Assembly: GCA_937876435.1 (NCBI GenBank)
Contig: CALEIL010000355.1
Coordinates: forward strand, 1-25,335
DNA length: 25,335 bases
Direction of reading: 5' to 3'
Source of the DNA: an uncultured Bacteroidota bacterium
GTDB lineage: Bacteria > Bacteroidota > Bacteroidia > Chitinophagales > Saprospiraceae
The translations under genes were made by a program, and so were the position numbers. Numbering within the stretch: position 1 is the first letter of the stretch; the number at the start of each line of letters is the position of its first letter. Of the stretch, positions 6,082-15,080 are shown piece after piece. The notes under the pieces were generated by a model, which was given only the letters and a program-made list of their open reading frames with translations, was not told where the DNA came from and ran no database searches.

Positions 6082-8988
6082 TCACCTGATCACCACCACA
6101 GACCCGGTTTTCACATTCAGTTTACCGGTGCCATCCCGGTATTCCACCCGAACGATGTAAATCCCGACCGGGAGATCCTGCCATATAGCGGATTCTATGA
6201 TTGGTGTTGGGGTGGAATACTTCAGACTTCCCCATTTATTCCAAAGACTGACCGATTCGATACCGGCGCAGGCCGGTGTCGGGAATAATTCCAGCTCGTC
6301 GTTGATCCCGTCGCCATTGGGGGTGACGGCATTGGGGATGGACAGGGTACACTCTTCCGTTTGACAATCGGCTTTCTCCACCACCTGGTAGGAAGCCTGG
6401 AAAATACATTGATCCGAAGTGATCTGGAAGGCGTAGGTGGCGGCGCTGTCGATCGTGCGTGCTGGGGACGTCGTACCGTCCGCCCAGTGGAACTGCCAGG
6501 GCGGATCCTCTTCGGGCAGGGTCAGGGTGATGGATTGAGGGGCGCACCAGTCGATGGTTTGGCTGTAATCAGACGACGGATCTGGTACTTCTGTTATTGT
6601 GATATTTTTTTCGGCCCAACACCCCTCCTGATAGCCCCGCAGCTCAAACTCGCCTGCGGCTGCGATGATGATATTTTCACCCGGATAATAGGTCCGTCCA
6701 TTCCATTGCACGGAATCCAGGCCTGTGACCCGGATGGTATCCGCGGCACCTGCACAGATCGTCCGGTTGGTCCTGTATTCGTCCGGGATGATCACTTCCG
6801 GCCCCGTGGTGACTTCGATTTCTCCCAAAAAGACGCAGCCATCGATCCGGGCTTCCACGGTAAACGGACCGGTATCCTCGGCATTCAGGGTGGTGGAATC
6901 GCCCGTATCGCCGTTCCACCAGGTGACTTCGTCGTAGGTATCGGGTGGAAGTCCAATGCGCACGTCCTGCCCACCACACAACGTCACTGGATCCAGTGTA
7001 ATCGCAGCGGTGGGGGATTCTTCGAAGGTAATCAACGCGGTATCGGCACAATTGCCCTGGGAGAGGATGTACCGGTACTCACCCGCCGAATCCAGGTCAG
7101 GTTGAAATAAGAGAATTCCACCGGATAAAGGAGGTTCGATTCGTTCATCCATGCCAGGTACTTTCGGAAGCAGGGTACGCAGATCCAGTTGCTCCTCTTC
7201 AGAACAAAAAGTAAAGAACTGATCATTACCAGCCAGTCCGATTGCCTCTCTTATACGGACCGGAACCCGGAAAACCCAGGTACATTTGTCTTCCAAGAGC
7301 GTCTCGACCAGTAAGGAAGTGTCCTGGCTGGTTTCCAACCAAATTGAATCACCGTGACTTCCGTCCCACCACCAAACAATTTCGGAATAGCTTCCCTGAG
7401 GTAAAGTGTACCACAACCCTTCTCCAGGACATACGAAAACAGTGTCTAGATTTTCAGGAGGCGCAATTCGATTGATAGTAAATACGGCGGTATCCGCGCA
7501 TTGCTCGTTTTCCAGGATATAAAGATAACCATCCTCTTGGTCCAGCATGGGATCAAATATTAAATTACCACTTGCCAGTACTGGTTCGATCCGACCGTTC
7601 GGGCTTACACCATGACTGAGGTATACTGACAGGTCGGACTCCCGATCATAAGGGTAGCAAAACTTCACGGTGGTATCCCGGCCGGCATACACTTCGCTTT
7701 GTTCCAGTTGGTAGACCGTCCAGGAGGAGGTGCTGTCTCCATCCACATGCATGGTGACAGCCACAGCCCTTTCCCGGCTCTGCTGCGGATCGGCCGGGTC
7801 CCAGTCGGCCCGGTATCGCAGGCTGTATAGGAATTCTTTGATTTGCTCCGGATCTCTGTGGTCAGAATTCTTCCATACCCACCGGGAAGGAGAAGCGGTA
7901 GCCTGAAGCTCGCCATCGAAGCCTTCCGAATAGATGAGCTCTTCAGGCAGCAAGGGCTGATCGTAGTACATCAACCGGAAGGAAATGGAATCGACTTCGC
8001 CGGATGAGCCGGGAGAACCACAAGTATAAAGCTCCACGTCGTCATCCACCACCGGGGCTTCCTTGAGGCAGGTGGTCAGGGTGTCGTAGTATCCGGCTGC
8101 GATGTGGCCGGAGGAATTGTCGGCGTCCAGGTCGATGCGCAGAGGGGACTGGCGGAAGTCTGTGGGGGTGGCGAGATCGAAAGATGACCATCCGCTCGAA
8201 GCGGGAGGCTCCACATCAGGAACGAAATTACGGAAACAAACCTCTTGGATCGTTTTTTCGGCAATATTAACCTGGAGGAGCTCGGTTCTGTCCCAATTCC
8301 TGGTGGTTTTCGTGGTTCCGAATCCCAGTAATTGGCGCTGTTCACAGGCTGGAAAGTAAATCGATGGAATGACGAATCTATACTGGATGAAATGGTTCAA
8401 TTGTTCTATGACATATGATTCGGAACGATGGTTCCAACAAATGTAAAAGTTGTTTTTTTCGATCTCATTATATTTTACGCCAGTATTATAAAGTTGAAGT
8501 ATGAATTGCTGTTCATTGATAATTCCACCAACTCGATTGACACTATCAATAAAATAGGAGATTGTATCTAAAATACGGTTTGAACGAAGATCGAATTCAA
8601 ATATCAGATCAGCATATGAACCAATTTTTTCTGTATGAGATGAAATCACTACCCTGCCTTCTTCCGACACTGCCAGTGAAGGTCGAAGTTCATTGACAGG
8701 GGTGGGAATGATTCGATCGATTTCACGTGTTAATACATTGAAACCAATTAGCTGTTGATCCATTGAAGTCATAATATACAGACGCCCATCGGGATGAAAT
8801 GAATATCCCGCTGGACTATATATTGGACCATCATTATCATTCATTTTTAAGGTATCCCATTGACAGGTTGCAGGATCAAAATGGAGTATAGCATTTTTTT
8901 GGCCATTGAAATAGATATCTTGTGACCATAATAATACTGGAGCTAATGATAATATGAATAGTTTTAATGTATAAATAAGCCGTGACAT
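6082..8988 (-). CDS. Cassette A large protein: secreted T9SS substrate with propeller-like N-terminus, Ig/PKD-like repeats and type B (CHU_C) C-terminal domain
   Basis: This 968-aa protein starts with a signal peptide (MSRLIYTLKLFILSLAPVLL, cleavage near SQ). The frame stays open upstream to 9114, but that extension has no signal-peptide character and would cover the intercistronic hairpin, so I chose the ATG at 8988. Residues ~24-270 have propeller-like blades (SFHPDGRLYIM, SLAVSEEGRVVISS). The family core TDFRQSPLRIDLDADNSSG is at ~275, where DLDADNSSG resembles a calcium loop. Cys-containing repeats start with AGRDTTV (~434) and include two CADTA and two WW(W)DG/WWNG...GDS motifs. The last ~88 residues (SIPNAVTPNGDGINDELELF, LWNKWG, VGIYIVRVEY) are the gliding-motility-associated C-terminal domain used for T9SS export and cell-surface attachment. 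The exact role is unknown; adhesin-like function is inferred. Confidence 0.88.
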   Translation of the reverse strand: MSRLIYTLKLFILSLAPVLLWSQDIYFNGQKNAILHFDPATCQWDTLKMNDNDGPIYSPAGYSFHPDGRLYIMTSMDQQLIGFNVLTREIDRIIPTPVNELRPSLAVSEEGRVVISSHTEKIGSYADLIFEFDLRSNRILDTISYFIDSVNRVGGIINEQQFILQLYNTGVKYNEIEKNNFYICWNHRSESYVIEQLNHFIQYRFVIPSIYFPACEQRQLLGFGTTKTTRNWDRTELLQVNIAEKTIQEVCFRNFVPDVEPPASSGWSSFDLATPTDFRQSPLRIDLDADNSSGHIAAGYYDTLTTCLKEAPVVDDDVELYTCGSPGSSGEVDSISFRLMYYDQPLLPEELIYSEGFDGELQATASPSRWVWKNSDHRDPEQIKEFLYSLRYRADWDPADPQQSRERAVAVTMHVDGDSTSSWTVYQLEQSEVYAGRDTTVKFCYPYDRESDLSVYLSHGVSPNGRIEPVLASGNLIFDPMLDQEDGYLYILENEQCADTAVFTINRIAPPENLDTVFVCPGEGLWYTLPQGSYSEIVWWWDGSHGDSIWLETSQDTSLLVETLLEDKCTWVFRVPVRIREAIGLAGNDQFFTFCSEEEQLDLRTLLPKVPGMDERIEPPLSGGILLFQPDLDSAGEYRYILSQGNCADTALITFEESPTAAITLDPVTLCGGQDVRIGLPPDTYDEVTWWNGDTGDSTTLNAEDTGPFTVEARIDGCVFLGEIEVTTGPEVIIPDEYRTNRTICAGAADTIRVTGLDSVQWNGRTYYPGENIIIAAAGEFELRGYQEGCWAEKNITITEVPDPSSDYSQTIDWCAPQSITLTLPEEDPPWQFHWADGTTSPARTIDSAATYAFQITSDQCIFQASYQVVEKADCQTEECTLSIPNAVTPNGDGINDELELFPTPACAGIESVSLWNKWGSLKYSTPTPIIESAIWQDLPVGIYIVRVEYRDGTGKLNVKTGSVVVIR

Positions 8989-9011
8989 AGACGGGAAATT
9001 GACTTTGAAAA

Positions 9012-9055
9012 ACAGTGAAAGGAAGCGTTTCCTCCCCTGAAAAACGCTTCCTTTC
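9012..9055 (-). terminator. Intercistronic hairpin, terminator-like, cassette A
   Basis: The arms 9017-9030 and 9042-9055 are a perfect 14-bp inverted repeat (GAAAGGAAGCGTTT on the + strand) with an 11-nt loop. On the - strand it is followed by ACTGTTTTTC, a short T-run. It lies between the lipoprotein stop (9083) and the start of the large gene (8988), so it would terminate, attenuate or process the joint transcript. Confidence 0.7.
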
Positions 9056-9082
9056 GCTTCTTGATTATTTTTCAATTCAATC

Positions 9083-9985
9083 TTAATAGGGACAGTCAAA
9101 GTAGTCAAAATCATTAGTAAATGGAACAGGCGAAGAAGTACTATTACTCAAATCTACTCCAAACATATTGTAGCTGTGGGCTATTCCATCAGGCCTGATA
9201 ATGCTGACTACTAAGGATTCTGAAGCCCCACCGCTGCTACTTTTAACTTTGAATTCATAGGTTTGTGCCTGATCACAAGTAAAGGGTATGCTTTGCGATG
9301 GACTCCCTGTAAATGTGCCAACGTCAAATTCATTATCTACATCTGGATGTACTTCAATGGTATAATCAGTAGCTGAACCGGCTAATCTTCTCACCTCAAG
9401 GTAGGCATCACAAGTGCCATCGGGAGAATCCGGCGGACATTCAAAGTTGTAATCGGAATAGGTATGCGGTCCGTTTCCGGAAAAAAAGGCCAGTGTTTTA
9501 CCACCCCAGTCGGGATCAATTTCCAGATAGCCGTCAATACTTCCCGTGGGATTAGTGGGATGTTCGGTCACAAAATCGTAGAAATCAGCTCCATCTATCT
9601 CCATCCAGAAGTCATCACCGTCAGCGAATTTTTCCTTGGCCCTGTAAACGATTGACGTGCCGGCTTCAAATACGGTCACATACGCTGAGTCCGGTGCACC
9701 CGGGTCCATGTAAGGCGTGACTACAACACCGCATTTTTCACTGGATCGCAGTGAAATAACACTTTTGTACTTGGCAAATTCTTCCGCACTCAGGGTATCG
9801 GTCCAGGTTTCGATATAGCCGGGTTGGATCTGAGTCAGGTCAATGATTTCAAAATAGTCTGCCAGTTCTTCCTGCGTCATTGTCTGTAATTCCTTCCCGC
9901 TCAACAGTTCAGTCGGCTCAGATTGCTCCAGTACCGGACTCTCTTCTTCACAGCCCGTGAATACCAGCAGCACCGCCATCAGCAT
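9083..9985 (-). CDS. Cassette A small protein: exported lipoprotein with two Cys...FDCP domains; start apparently frameshifted
   Basis: The 300 aa visible from the ATG at 9985 begin MLMAVLLVFTGCEEE, a lipobox (VFTGC) without the positive residues a signal peptide needs. The same frame continues upstream and encodes FFWKLTL, matching GWKITLTLLAVLLMFTAC of cassette C, but has no ATG, GTG or TTG before a stop. A GTG at 10070 lies one base out of frame, across a nine-C run. With eight C the protein would be 328 aa and start MKNLYIFKDTPPP...RRANKFFWKLTL, a proper lipoprotein signal. The rest has two ~100-aa units, each starting at a Cys (CGVVVTPY, CDAYLEV) and ending near F-E/D-C-P. Function is unknown. 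It precedes the large T9SS substrate gene and is likely co-transcribed with it. It may be phase-variable, frameshifted, or affected by a sequencing indel. Confidence 0.8.
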   Translation of the reverse strand: MLMAVLLVFTGCEEESPVLEQSEPTELLSGKELQTMTQEELADYFEIIDLTQIQPGYIETWTDTLSAEEFAKYKSVISLRSSEKCGVVVTPYMDPGAPDSAYVTVFEAGTSIVYRAKEKFADGDDFWMEIDGADFYDFVTEHPTNPTGSIDGYLEIDPDWGGKTLAFFSGNGPHTYSDYNFECPPDSPDGTCDAYLEVRRLAGSATDYTIEVHPDVDNEFDVGTFTGSPSQSIPFTCDQAQTYEFKVKSSSGGASESLVVSIIRPDGIAHSYNMFGVDLSNSTSSPVPFTNDFDYFDCPY

Positions 9986-10031
9986 CAGCGTGAGTTTCCA
10001 AAAGAATTTGTTTGCCCGCCGCCCTGTTATC

Positions 10032-10040
10032 GGGGGGGGG
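10032..10040 (-). repeat. Homopolymer tract (G9 on +, C9 in the coding sense) at the 5' end of the cassette A lipoprotein gene
   Basis: Nine consecutive C in the sense direction lie between a GTG at 10070 and the lipobox. GTG to ATG(9985) is 85 bases, one more than a multiple of three, so a tract of eight would join the frames. In the nine-C state translation from the GTG ends at a TGA overlapping the lipobox Cys codon after 40 codons. Such tracts are classical slipped-strand sites. Confidence 0.7.
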
Positions 10041-10085
10041 AGTGTCTTTAAAAATATATAAATTTTTCACATTTATAATTTATAA

Positions 10086-10475
10086 ATTGATAAATTAGGA
10101 TGTACATGATCTATAAATCATCGAATTCAAGATGGTTGTCATCTGTACGCAGCGTTTTGGAATGGCCTATTCCAAAATGGTTGACAACCGTCGGTTTGGC
10201 GGGATATCACCTAAGGTAATAAAATATTTTTAATTCCTCAAAAAATTTGAACAATTATTATAATATTTTAGCTAAAATGTGGTATGTGGGAGGTCAAATG
10301 GACTGAAATTGTAATGATCATGGACTTCATACCCGGGATTTTCCACAAAATGTACATAATTATGTAATTGCGTGATCGGTAAAAATTCGGTATATTATTT
10401 GTTTTGAACAAGCTCCTTCCGCCACTACAGCTCGAAAGCACAGAATTCCTCAGCCGCAACCCTTATTTCAACTCT
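10086..10475. other. Non-coding region with nested inverted repeats
   Basis: No gene is supported here. A nested structure lies at 10134-10189. The outer arms are GGTTGTCA (10134-10141) and TGACAACC (10182-10189). The inner perfect hairpin is TTTTGGAAT-GGCCT-ATTCCAAAA (10155-10177). It lies about 65 bp upstream of the possible GTG start of the cassette A lipoprotein. The rest, 10190-10475, is AT-rich with no clear promoter match on either strand. Confidence 0.5.
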
Positions 10476-12389
10476 TTAATCATTCAGATAACCCGCCAAA
10501 AAACCCAAAATCACGCGATACACCTCAAATCGGTTTTCTTCATTGCGAAACCCATGTCCTTCGTCGTATTTGACCATGTAGGGTACATCGACGCCGCGTT
10601 CCCTCAAGCTCTCCACGATCTGATCCGATTCGTCGATGTTGACCCGGGGATCGTTGGCCCCTTGAATCACCAGCAAGGGCGTTTTGATTTTATCCACATG
10701 AAACACAGGGGAGGCTGCCCTCATCGCTTCCTGCTCCGTTTCAGGATTGCCCACCATAGCATACATCATATCCAGCAGAGGCTTCCAATAGGGTGGAATG
10801 GTCGTCATAAAAGTGAACAAATTGGATACGCCGACATAGTCTATGGCACACCGGTATAAGTCTGGGGTGAAGGCCACTCCAGCCAGGGTGGCGTACCCAC
10901 CGTAACTACCTCCGTAAATAGCAATCCGGTCCGGATCGGCGATCCCTTCATCGATCAGCCAATGTACCCCATCCGTGATATCGTCCTGCATTTTTCGTCC
11001 CCATTCTTTAAAGGAAGCTTTCCAAAATGCTTTTCCATATCCTGTAGAACCCCGGTAATTCATCTGGAAAACCCCATAGCCCCGTGAGGCGAGTAACTGT
11101 ACCTCCGGATTGAAACCCCAAGTGTCGCGCACCCAGGGCCCACCGTGAGGGTTGACCACGATGGGGCAAGGCTTACCTTCGTGTCCGGCTGGCAGAGTGA
11201 GGTAGCCATGGATGGTCAGGCCATCCCGGCTCACGTACGAGACAGACTGCATCGGCTGCATATCTTCCTCTTGGATCCAGGGACTGACATCGGTGATCCA
11301 ATCCAGTTTTTCCGCATCCGCATTATAATGGTAATACGCACCCAGCGATCGGTCGCTGTACGTCCGCACGATGAAATTTTCTTCCGCCAGATCTGTACTG
11401 GTGAGCGAAATTTCTTTACCGGGAAGTTTGTTTTCCAGGTAAGCAAAGATGTTTTTCATGCGTTCGTCGAAAAAATGCCGGTGCCGGCGATCCGTGAGAA
11501 AGGACACGGTCGTCAAGACTTTTCGTTTGCGCGAATAAGAAACCCCGGATAAGTCCACATCTGCCCGCTCAAACATTATTTCACCGGATTCCTTTCCGGT
11601 GTGCATGTCAAAATGGACCAGTACTTTCTTATCCCGGTTCAGATTGGACAACGCGTACACCAAACGTGGCGTGTCAAAATCAAAAAACAAAGGGTTCATT
11701 TCTTCGGTGAAATCCGTGGTGATGACGTCGCGAAATTCTTCGTCTTCATGGTCGCGGTACATCAGCACCGTATTGGTCCCGCCTTCGGTGCGGATGGCGA
11801 TCCGGAGCCGGCCATCGTGATCGGTCATCCAACTCGTCACCGGAGCATCCGGTCGATTTTTCGCCAATTGAATCAATGCACCCGTATGGATATTCAACCG
11901 GTACGGGTCAAATAATTCCGGATTGTCTTTATTCAATCCGATAATCACTTCGTCGTGGTTATCTTCCAGGTCGTCGATGAGCTGAACGGTCACTTTTTCA
12001 TATGGCGTGAGGTCCTGGTGATCATCCCCATCGATGCCTACTCCGTACAATCGGTAATTTTCGTCACCGCCGCTGTCTTTTACGTACAAAATCCGACGTG
12101 GATTGGCCCAGAAAAATCCCCCGATGTCCCGGACGGTTTCTTCGGTAATCCGGACGGTTTCTCCCGAAGCAATTTCGCGTACAAAAATGTTTTTTCGTCG
12201 TTCATACGGGCTGAAATAGGCCACGTACTGTCCATCCGGCGACAGGGAAAAAGCGCTTTGTTCCGGGGTACGGAAAAAATCTTCGACCGCGTACCGATGG
12301 TCTCCCGTGTCCTGGGCCGCAATTTTCTCCAGTTCCTGCGGTGTACTGACCAATTGAGTTTTTCCGGGAAGCGATGGTGATTCGGGCAT
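10476..12389 (-). CDS. S9 family serine peptidase (prolyl oligopeptidase / acylaminoacyl-peptidase type)
   Basis: This 637-aa protein has an N-terminal seven-bladed propeller-like region (~40-370; for example SLSPDGQYVAYFSPYERR, RRILYVKDSGGDENYRLY) and a C-terminal alpha/beta-hydrolase domain (~385-637). The catalytic residues can be read: Ser in IAIYGGSYGGYATLAG, Asp in IQGANDPRVN and His in YDEGHGFRNEEN. PHGGPWVRDTWGFNP supplies the oxyanion region and MNYRGSTGYGKAF is typical of the family. I chose the ATG at 12389 (MPESPSLPGKTQ); the frame is open further upstream but that would overlap the preceding gene. No signal peptide is present, so it is probably cytoplasmic. It starts 35 bp after the alpha/beta-hydrolase gene, in one apparent operon with it and glyS. 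The exact substrate cannot be told. Confidence 0.92.
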   Translation of the reverse strand: MPESPSLPGKTQLVSTPQELEKIAAQDTGDHRYAVEDFFRTPEQSAFSLSPDGQYVAYFSPYERRKNIFVREIASGETVRITEETVRDIGGFFWANPRRILYVKDSGGDENYRLYGVGIDGDDHQDLTPYEKVTVQLIDDLEDNHDEVIIGLNKDNPELFDPYRLNIHTGALIQLAKNRPDAPVTSWMTDHDGRLRIAIRTEGGTNTVLMYRDHEDEEFRDVITTDFTEEMNPLFFDFDTPRLVYALSNLNRDKKVLVHFDMHTGKESGEIMFERADVDLSGVSYSRKRKVLTTVSFLTDRRHRHFFDERMKNIFAYLENKLPGKEISLTSTDLAEENFIVRTYSDRSLGAYYHYNADAEKLDWITDVSPWIQEEDMQPMQSVSYVSRDGLTIHGYLTLPAGHEGKPCPIVVNPHGGPWVRDTWGFNPEVQLLASRGYGVFQMNYRGSTGYGKAFWKASFKEWGRKMQDDITDGVHWLIDEGIADPDRIAIYGGSYGGYATLAGVAFTPDLYRCAIDYVGVSNLFTFMTTIPPYWKPLLDMMYAMVGNPETEQEAMRAASPVFHVDKIKTPLLVIQGANDPRVNIDESDQIVESLRERGVDVPYMVKYDEGHGFRNEENRFEVYRVILGFLAGYLND

Positions 12390-12424
12390 ATCGATAGTCG
12401 TATTAAAAATAATGTAAAAGGTAG

Positions 12425-13378
12425 TTAGTCGGTAGCTGTGGTGGCAAAAATCCATTCCATCAGCAATTGGGGCCAACCGGACAGCCGTCCTTTATCCAGA
12501 GCCAGGCCAAATCCATGTCCACCCTCCGGGTACAAATGCATTTCGGTCTCCACCTTATGTTCTCTGAGGGCTTGATACATTTGTAAACTGTTTTCGACGG
12601 GGACTCCTGTGTCATCCTGTGCATGGACGAGGAAGGTAGGTGGGGTCCTTTCTGTTACCTGTTTGTGCGATGAATAATATTCCTTTTTTTGAGGACTTAG
12701 GTCGTTGCCGAGTAGATTGGCTCGTGAACCGGAATGAATATTGGGATTGTCCGTAAAGTCGATGACCGGATAGATTAGCGCCATAAAATCCGGTCTGGCT
12801 GAGGTGGTGTCGTCGCTCACACCTTCCAGAAAGGTCTGATCGTCAAAATGTACGCCTACTGATGAGGCAAGATGGCCACCGGCTGAAAAGCCCATGATGC
12901 CAATTTTATTTGGATCGATCTCCCATTCCTGGGCCCGGTTGCGGACCATCTGGATCGCTCGCATAGCATCGCGCATGGGCATGGTGTCATCGGTTTGACC
13001 ATCAACCGCGAACGGAAGCCGATATTTCAGTACAAAGACGGATATTCCAACGGCGTTGAGCGCGTGCGCAAAATCCTGACCCTCCCAATCCCAGGCCAGA
13101 ATGCGGTATCCACCTCCAGGACAGATCACTACACCGATATCCGTTCGATTTTTCCGAGCCGGGAGATGTACTTCAATAAAGGGATCCGTGACTTTCTCCA
13201 CCCGGACGATGTCGGTGCTGTCCCAGCGTTCGGTGTATTCATAGTCGGGAATGACCAACTGGTCCTTTTCCCACAAGGGGAGCTGAGGCGTAGGTGTTTG
13301 AGCATTCATGTGGTGGGCACATATGGTCAGGATCAATAGGATCCCCGACAATTTAACGCTGTAATAGAATGGCTTCAT
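12425..13378 (-). CDS. Secreted alpha/beta-hydrolase, acetyl-esterase / carbohydrate-esterase-like
   Basis: This 317-aa protein begins MKPFYYSVKLSGILLILTIC...MNAQ, a signal peptide with cleavage near residue 27, so the mature enzyme is periplasmic or secreted. The hydrolase motifs are VVICPGGGYRILAW (oxyanion hole), IMGFSAGGHLASSVG (nucleophile Ser), VHAQDDTGVP (Asp) and YPEGGHGFG (His). This arrangement fits BD-FAE/acetyl-xylan-esterase-like enzymes that deacylate sugars or polysaccharides, but the substrate is not determined. I chose the ATG at 13378 because it gives the signal peptide at the N-terminus. It overlaps the last 26 bp of glyS in another frame, which suggests translational coupling. 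The S9 peptidase gene follows after 35 bp. Confidence 0.88.
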   Translation of the reverse strand: MKPFYYSVKLSGILLILTICAHHMNAQTPTPQLPLWEKDQLVIPDYEYTERWDSTDIVRVEKVTDPFIEVHLPARKNRTDIGVVICPGGGYRILAWDWEGQDFAHALNAVGISVFVLKYRLPFAVDGQTDDTMPMRDAMRAIQMVRNRAQEWEIDPNKIGIMGFSAGGHLASSVGVHFDDQTFLEGVSDDTTSARPDFMALIYPVIDFTDNPNIHSGSRANLLGNDLSPQKKEYYSSHKQVTERTPPTFLVHAQDDTGVPVENSLQMYQALREHKVETEMHLYPEGGHGFGLALDKGRLSGWPQLLMEWIFATTATD

Positions 13379-14900
13379 TGGTCGAATTTGTGATGATGTC
13401 TTTGGCCTCCTGAACCGTGACTCTTTTTTGTTCGAGGCTGTCCCGGTCGCGTATCGTAATTTTCTGATCGTCTTCGATGGTTTCAAAATCGATGGTCAGG
13501 CAATACGGGGTACCAATCGCATCCTGGCGTCTGTAGCGACGGCCGATGGCATCTTTTTCGTCGTACTGACACTGAAAATGGAGTTTGAGTTCGTCAAAAA
13601 TTTTCCGAGCGCGGTCCGTGAGCTCTGGTTTGTTCCGGACCAGGGGCAGAATCGCGGCTTTGACCGGGGCCAGGACCGGATGCAGCTTCATCACGATCCG
13701 GCTGCTGGTATTCCCGGAGGCATCGGGTACTTCTTCGGTCTGGAGTGATTCGCTCAGCATCGCCAGAAACATCCGGTCGCATCCGATGGAGGTCTCCAGG
13801 ACGTATGGAATATAGTTTTCATTGGTTTCGGGATCGAAATATTGCAACTTTTTCCCGGATAATTCCTGGTGGCTTTTCAAGTCAAAATCCGTGCGGGAAT
13901 GGATGCCTTCCAGCTCCTTGAATCCAAAGGGGAATTGGTATTCGATGTCGGCCGCAGCGTTAGCATAATGCGCCAGGTTTTCGTGCTTGTGAAATCGAAG
14001 ATGCTCTTTGGGTGTACCCAGGGCCAGATGCCACCTCATCCGTTCTTCTTTCCAGTATTCGTACCATTCCATTTCGCTACCTGGCGGGATGAAGTATTGC
14101 ATCTCCATTTGTTCAAACTCGCGCATGCGGAAGATAAACTGTCGGGCTACGATTTCATTCCGAAACGCCTTACCGATCTGGGCGATCCCAAACGGAATTT
14201 TTTGTCTCGAAGTTTTCATAACGTTGAGGAAATTGACAAAAATCCCTTGCGCGGTTTCCGGCCGGAGATAGAGATCTGAATTCTCTCCGCTGATATTCCC
14301 GAGCTGGGTGGAAAACATCAGATTGAACTGGCGGACATCGGTCCAGTTGCGCGAACCCGATACCGGATCGGCGATGTCGAGATCCTCGATGATTTGACGG
14401 AGCCCTTTCATATCTCCTGCGGTCATCGCGGTACTGAGTCTGGTCTTGATTTCATTGATCTGGGCGGTATACCGCATTACCCTGGGATGGGTAGATCGGA
14501 ACTGATTCTCGTCGAACGCTTCGCCGAACCGTTTCCGGGCCTTGTTGATTTCCTTATCGATCTTCGATTCGATTTTCGCCATTTCGTCCTCGATCAGGAC
14601 ATCGGCGCGGTATCTTTTTTTGGAATCCTTGTTGTCGAGCATGGGGTCATTAAACGCATCGACGTGTCCGGAGGCTTTCCAGGTCTTGGGATGCATAAAA
14701 ATGGCGGCGTCGATGCCGACGATGTTTTCGTGCATCCGGACCATCGATTTCCACCAGTATGACTTGATATTATTTTTCAGTTCCACACCCATGGGGCCGT
14801 AATCATAGACGGCGCTGAGTCCTTCGTACACCTCGCTGGATGGATATACGAACCCGTATTCTTTGGAATGAGAAATGATATGTTTAAAATCTTCTGCCAT
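13353..14900 (-). CDS. glyS: Glycyl-tRNA synthetase, alpha2 (eukaryal-like) type
   Basis: It charges tRNA-Gly with glycine. The 515-aa protein is a class II synthetase of the single-chain dimeric kind, not the two-subunit alpha2beta2 kind. It starts MAEDFKHIISHSKEYGFVYP and continues with EVYEGLSAVYDYGPMGVELK. Class II motif 2 is visible at IGKAFRNEIVARQFIFRMRE, with the EFEQMEMQYF stretch. Motif 3 is at YVLETSIGCDRMFLAML. The C-terminal anticodon-binding domain follows (LAPVKAAILPLV, DAIGTPYCLTIDFE). The ATG at 14900 is preferred over a longer in-frame extension to 14933. It is the first gene of the apparent - strand operon. Confidence 0.96.
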   Translation of the reverse strand: MAEDFKHIISHSKEYGFVYPSSEVYEGLSAVYDYGPMGVELKNNIKSYWWKSMVRMHENIVGIDAAIFMHPKTWKASGHVDAFNDPMLDNKDSKKRYRADVLIEDEMAKIESKIDKEINKARKRFGEAFDENQFRSTHPRVMRYTAQINEIKTRLSTAMTAGDMKGLRQIIEDLDIADPVSGSRNWTDVRQFNLMFSTQLGNISGENSDLYLRPETAQGIFVNFLNVMKTSRQKIPFGIAQIGKAFRNEIVARQFIFRMREFEQMEMQYFIPPGSEMEWYEYWKEERMRWHLALGTPKEHLRFHKHENLAHYANAAADIEYQFPFGFKELEGIHSRTDFDLKSHQELSGKKLQYFDPETNENYIPYVLETSIGCDRMFLAMLSESLQTEEVPDASGNTSSRIVMKLHPVLAPVKAAILPLVRNKPELTDRARKIFDELKLHFQCQYDEKDAIGRRYRRQDAIGTPYCLTIDFETIEDDQKITIRDRDSLEQKRVTVQEAKDIITNSTNEAILLQR

Positions 14901-14928
14901 TATTGAGTGAATGTTGGTTATTACAATC

Positions 14929-14936
14929 GCCAAAAA
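14929..14936 (-). promoter_or_regulatory. Possible -7 element for glyS
   Basis: On the - strand TATTTTTG fits the TAnnTTTG -7 consensus of Bacteroidota and lies about 30 bp upstream of the glyS ATG. The expected TTTG about 20 bases further upstream is missing, so this is only a weak candidate. Confidence 0.3.
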
Positions 14937-15080
14937 TAGCGATTTGTATGAGATTAAAGGAATAGATTTCGGAATTCAATTTTTTTGATTGTCAACAGAA
15001 TTGAACGTGTATGATGGATATTTCTACAAATATTGATGCTTCACCGGCATATGAAATATTGAATAAATATTTGACTTGGA

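Noticed and set aside
6361..7110. 249-codon open frame on the + strand inside the cassette A large gene, and similar long antisense frames in the other large genes
   Set aside because: They lie opposite a well-supported coding frame with clear domain motifs, have no start context, and show no recognisable protein features. They are shadows of the GC-rich repeats.
8989..9114. N-terminal extension of the cassette A large protein up to 9114
   Set aside because: It would overlap the lipoprotein gene and read through the 14-bp hairpin. A normal signal peptide starts at 8988.
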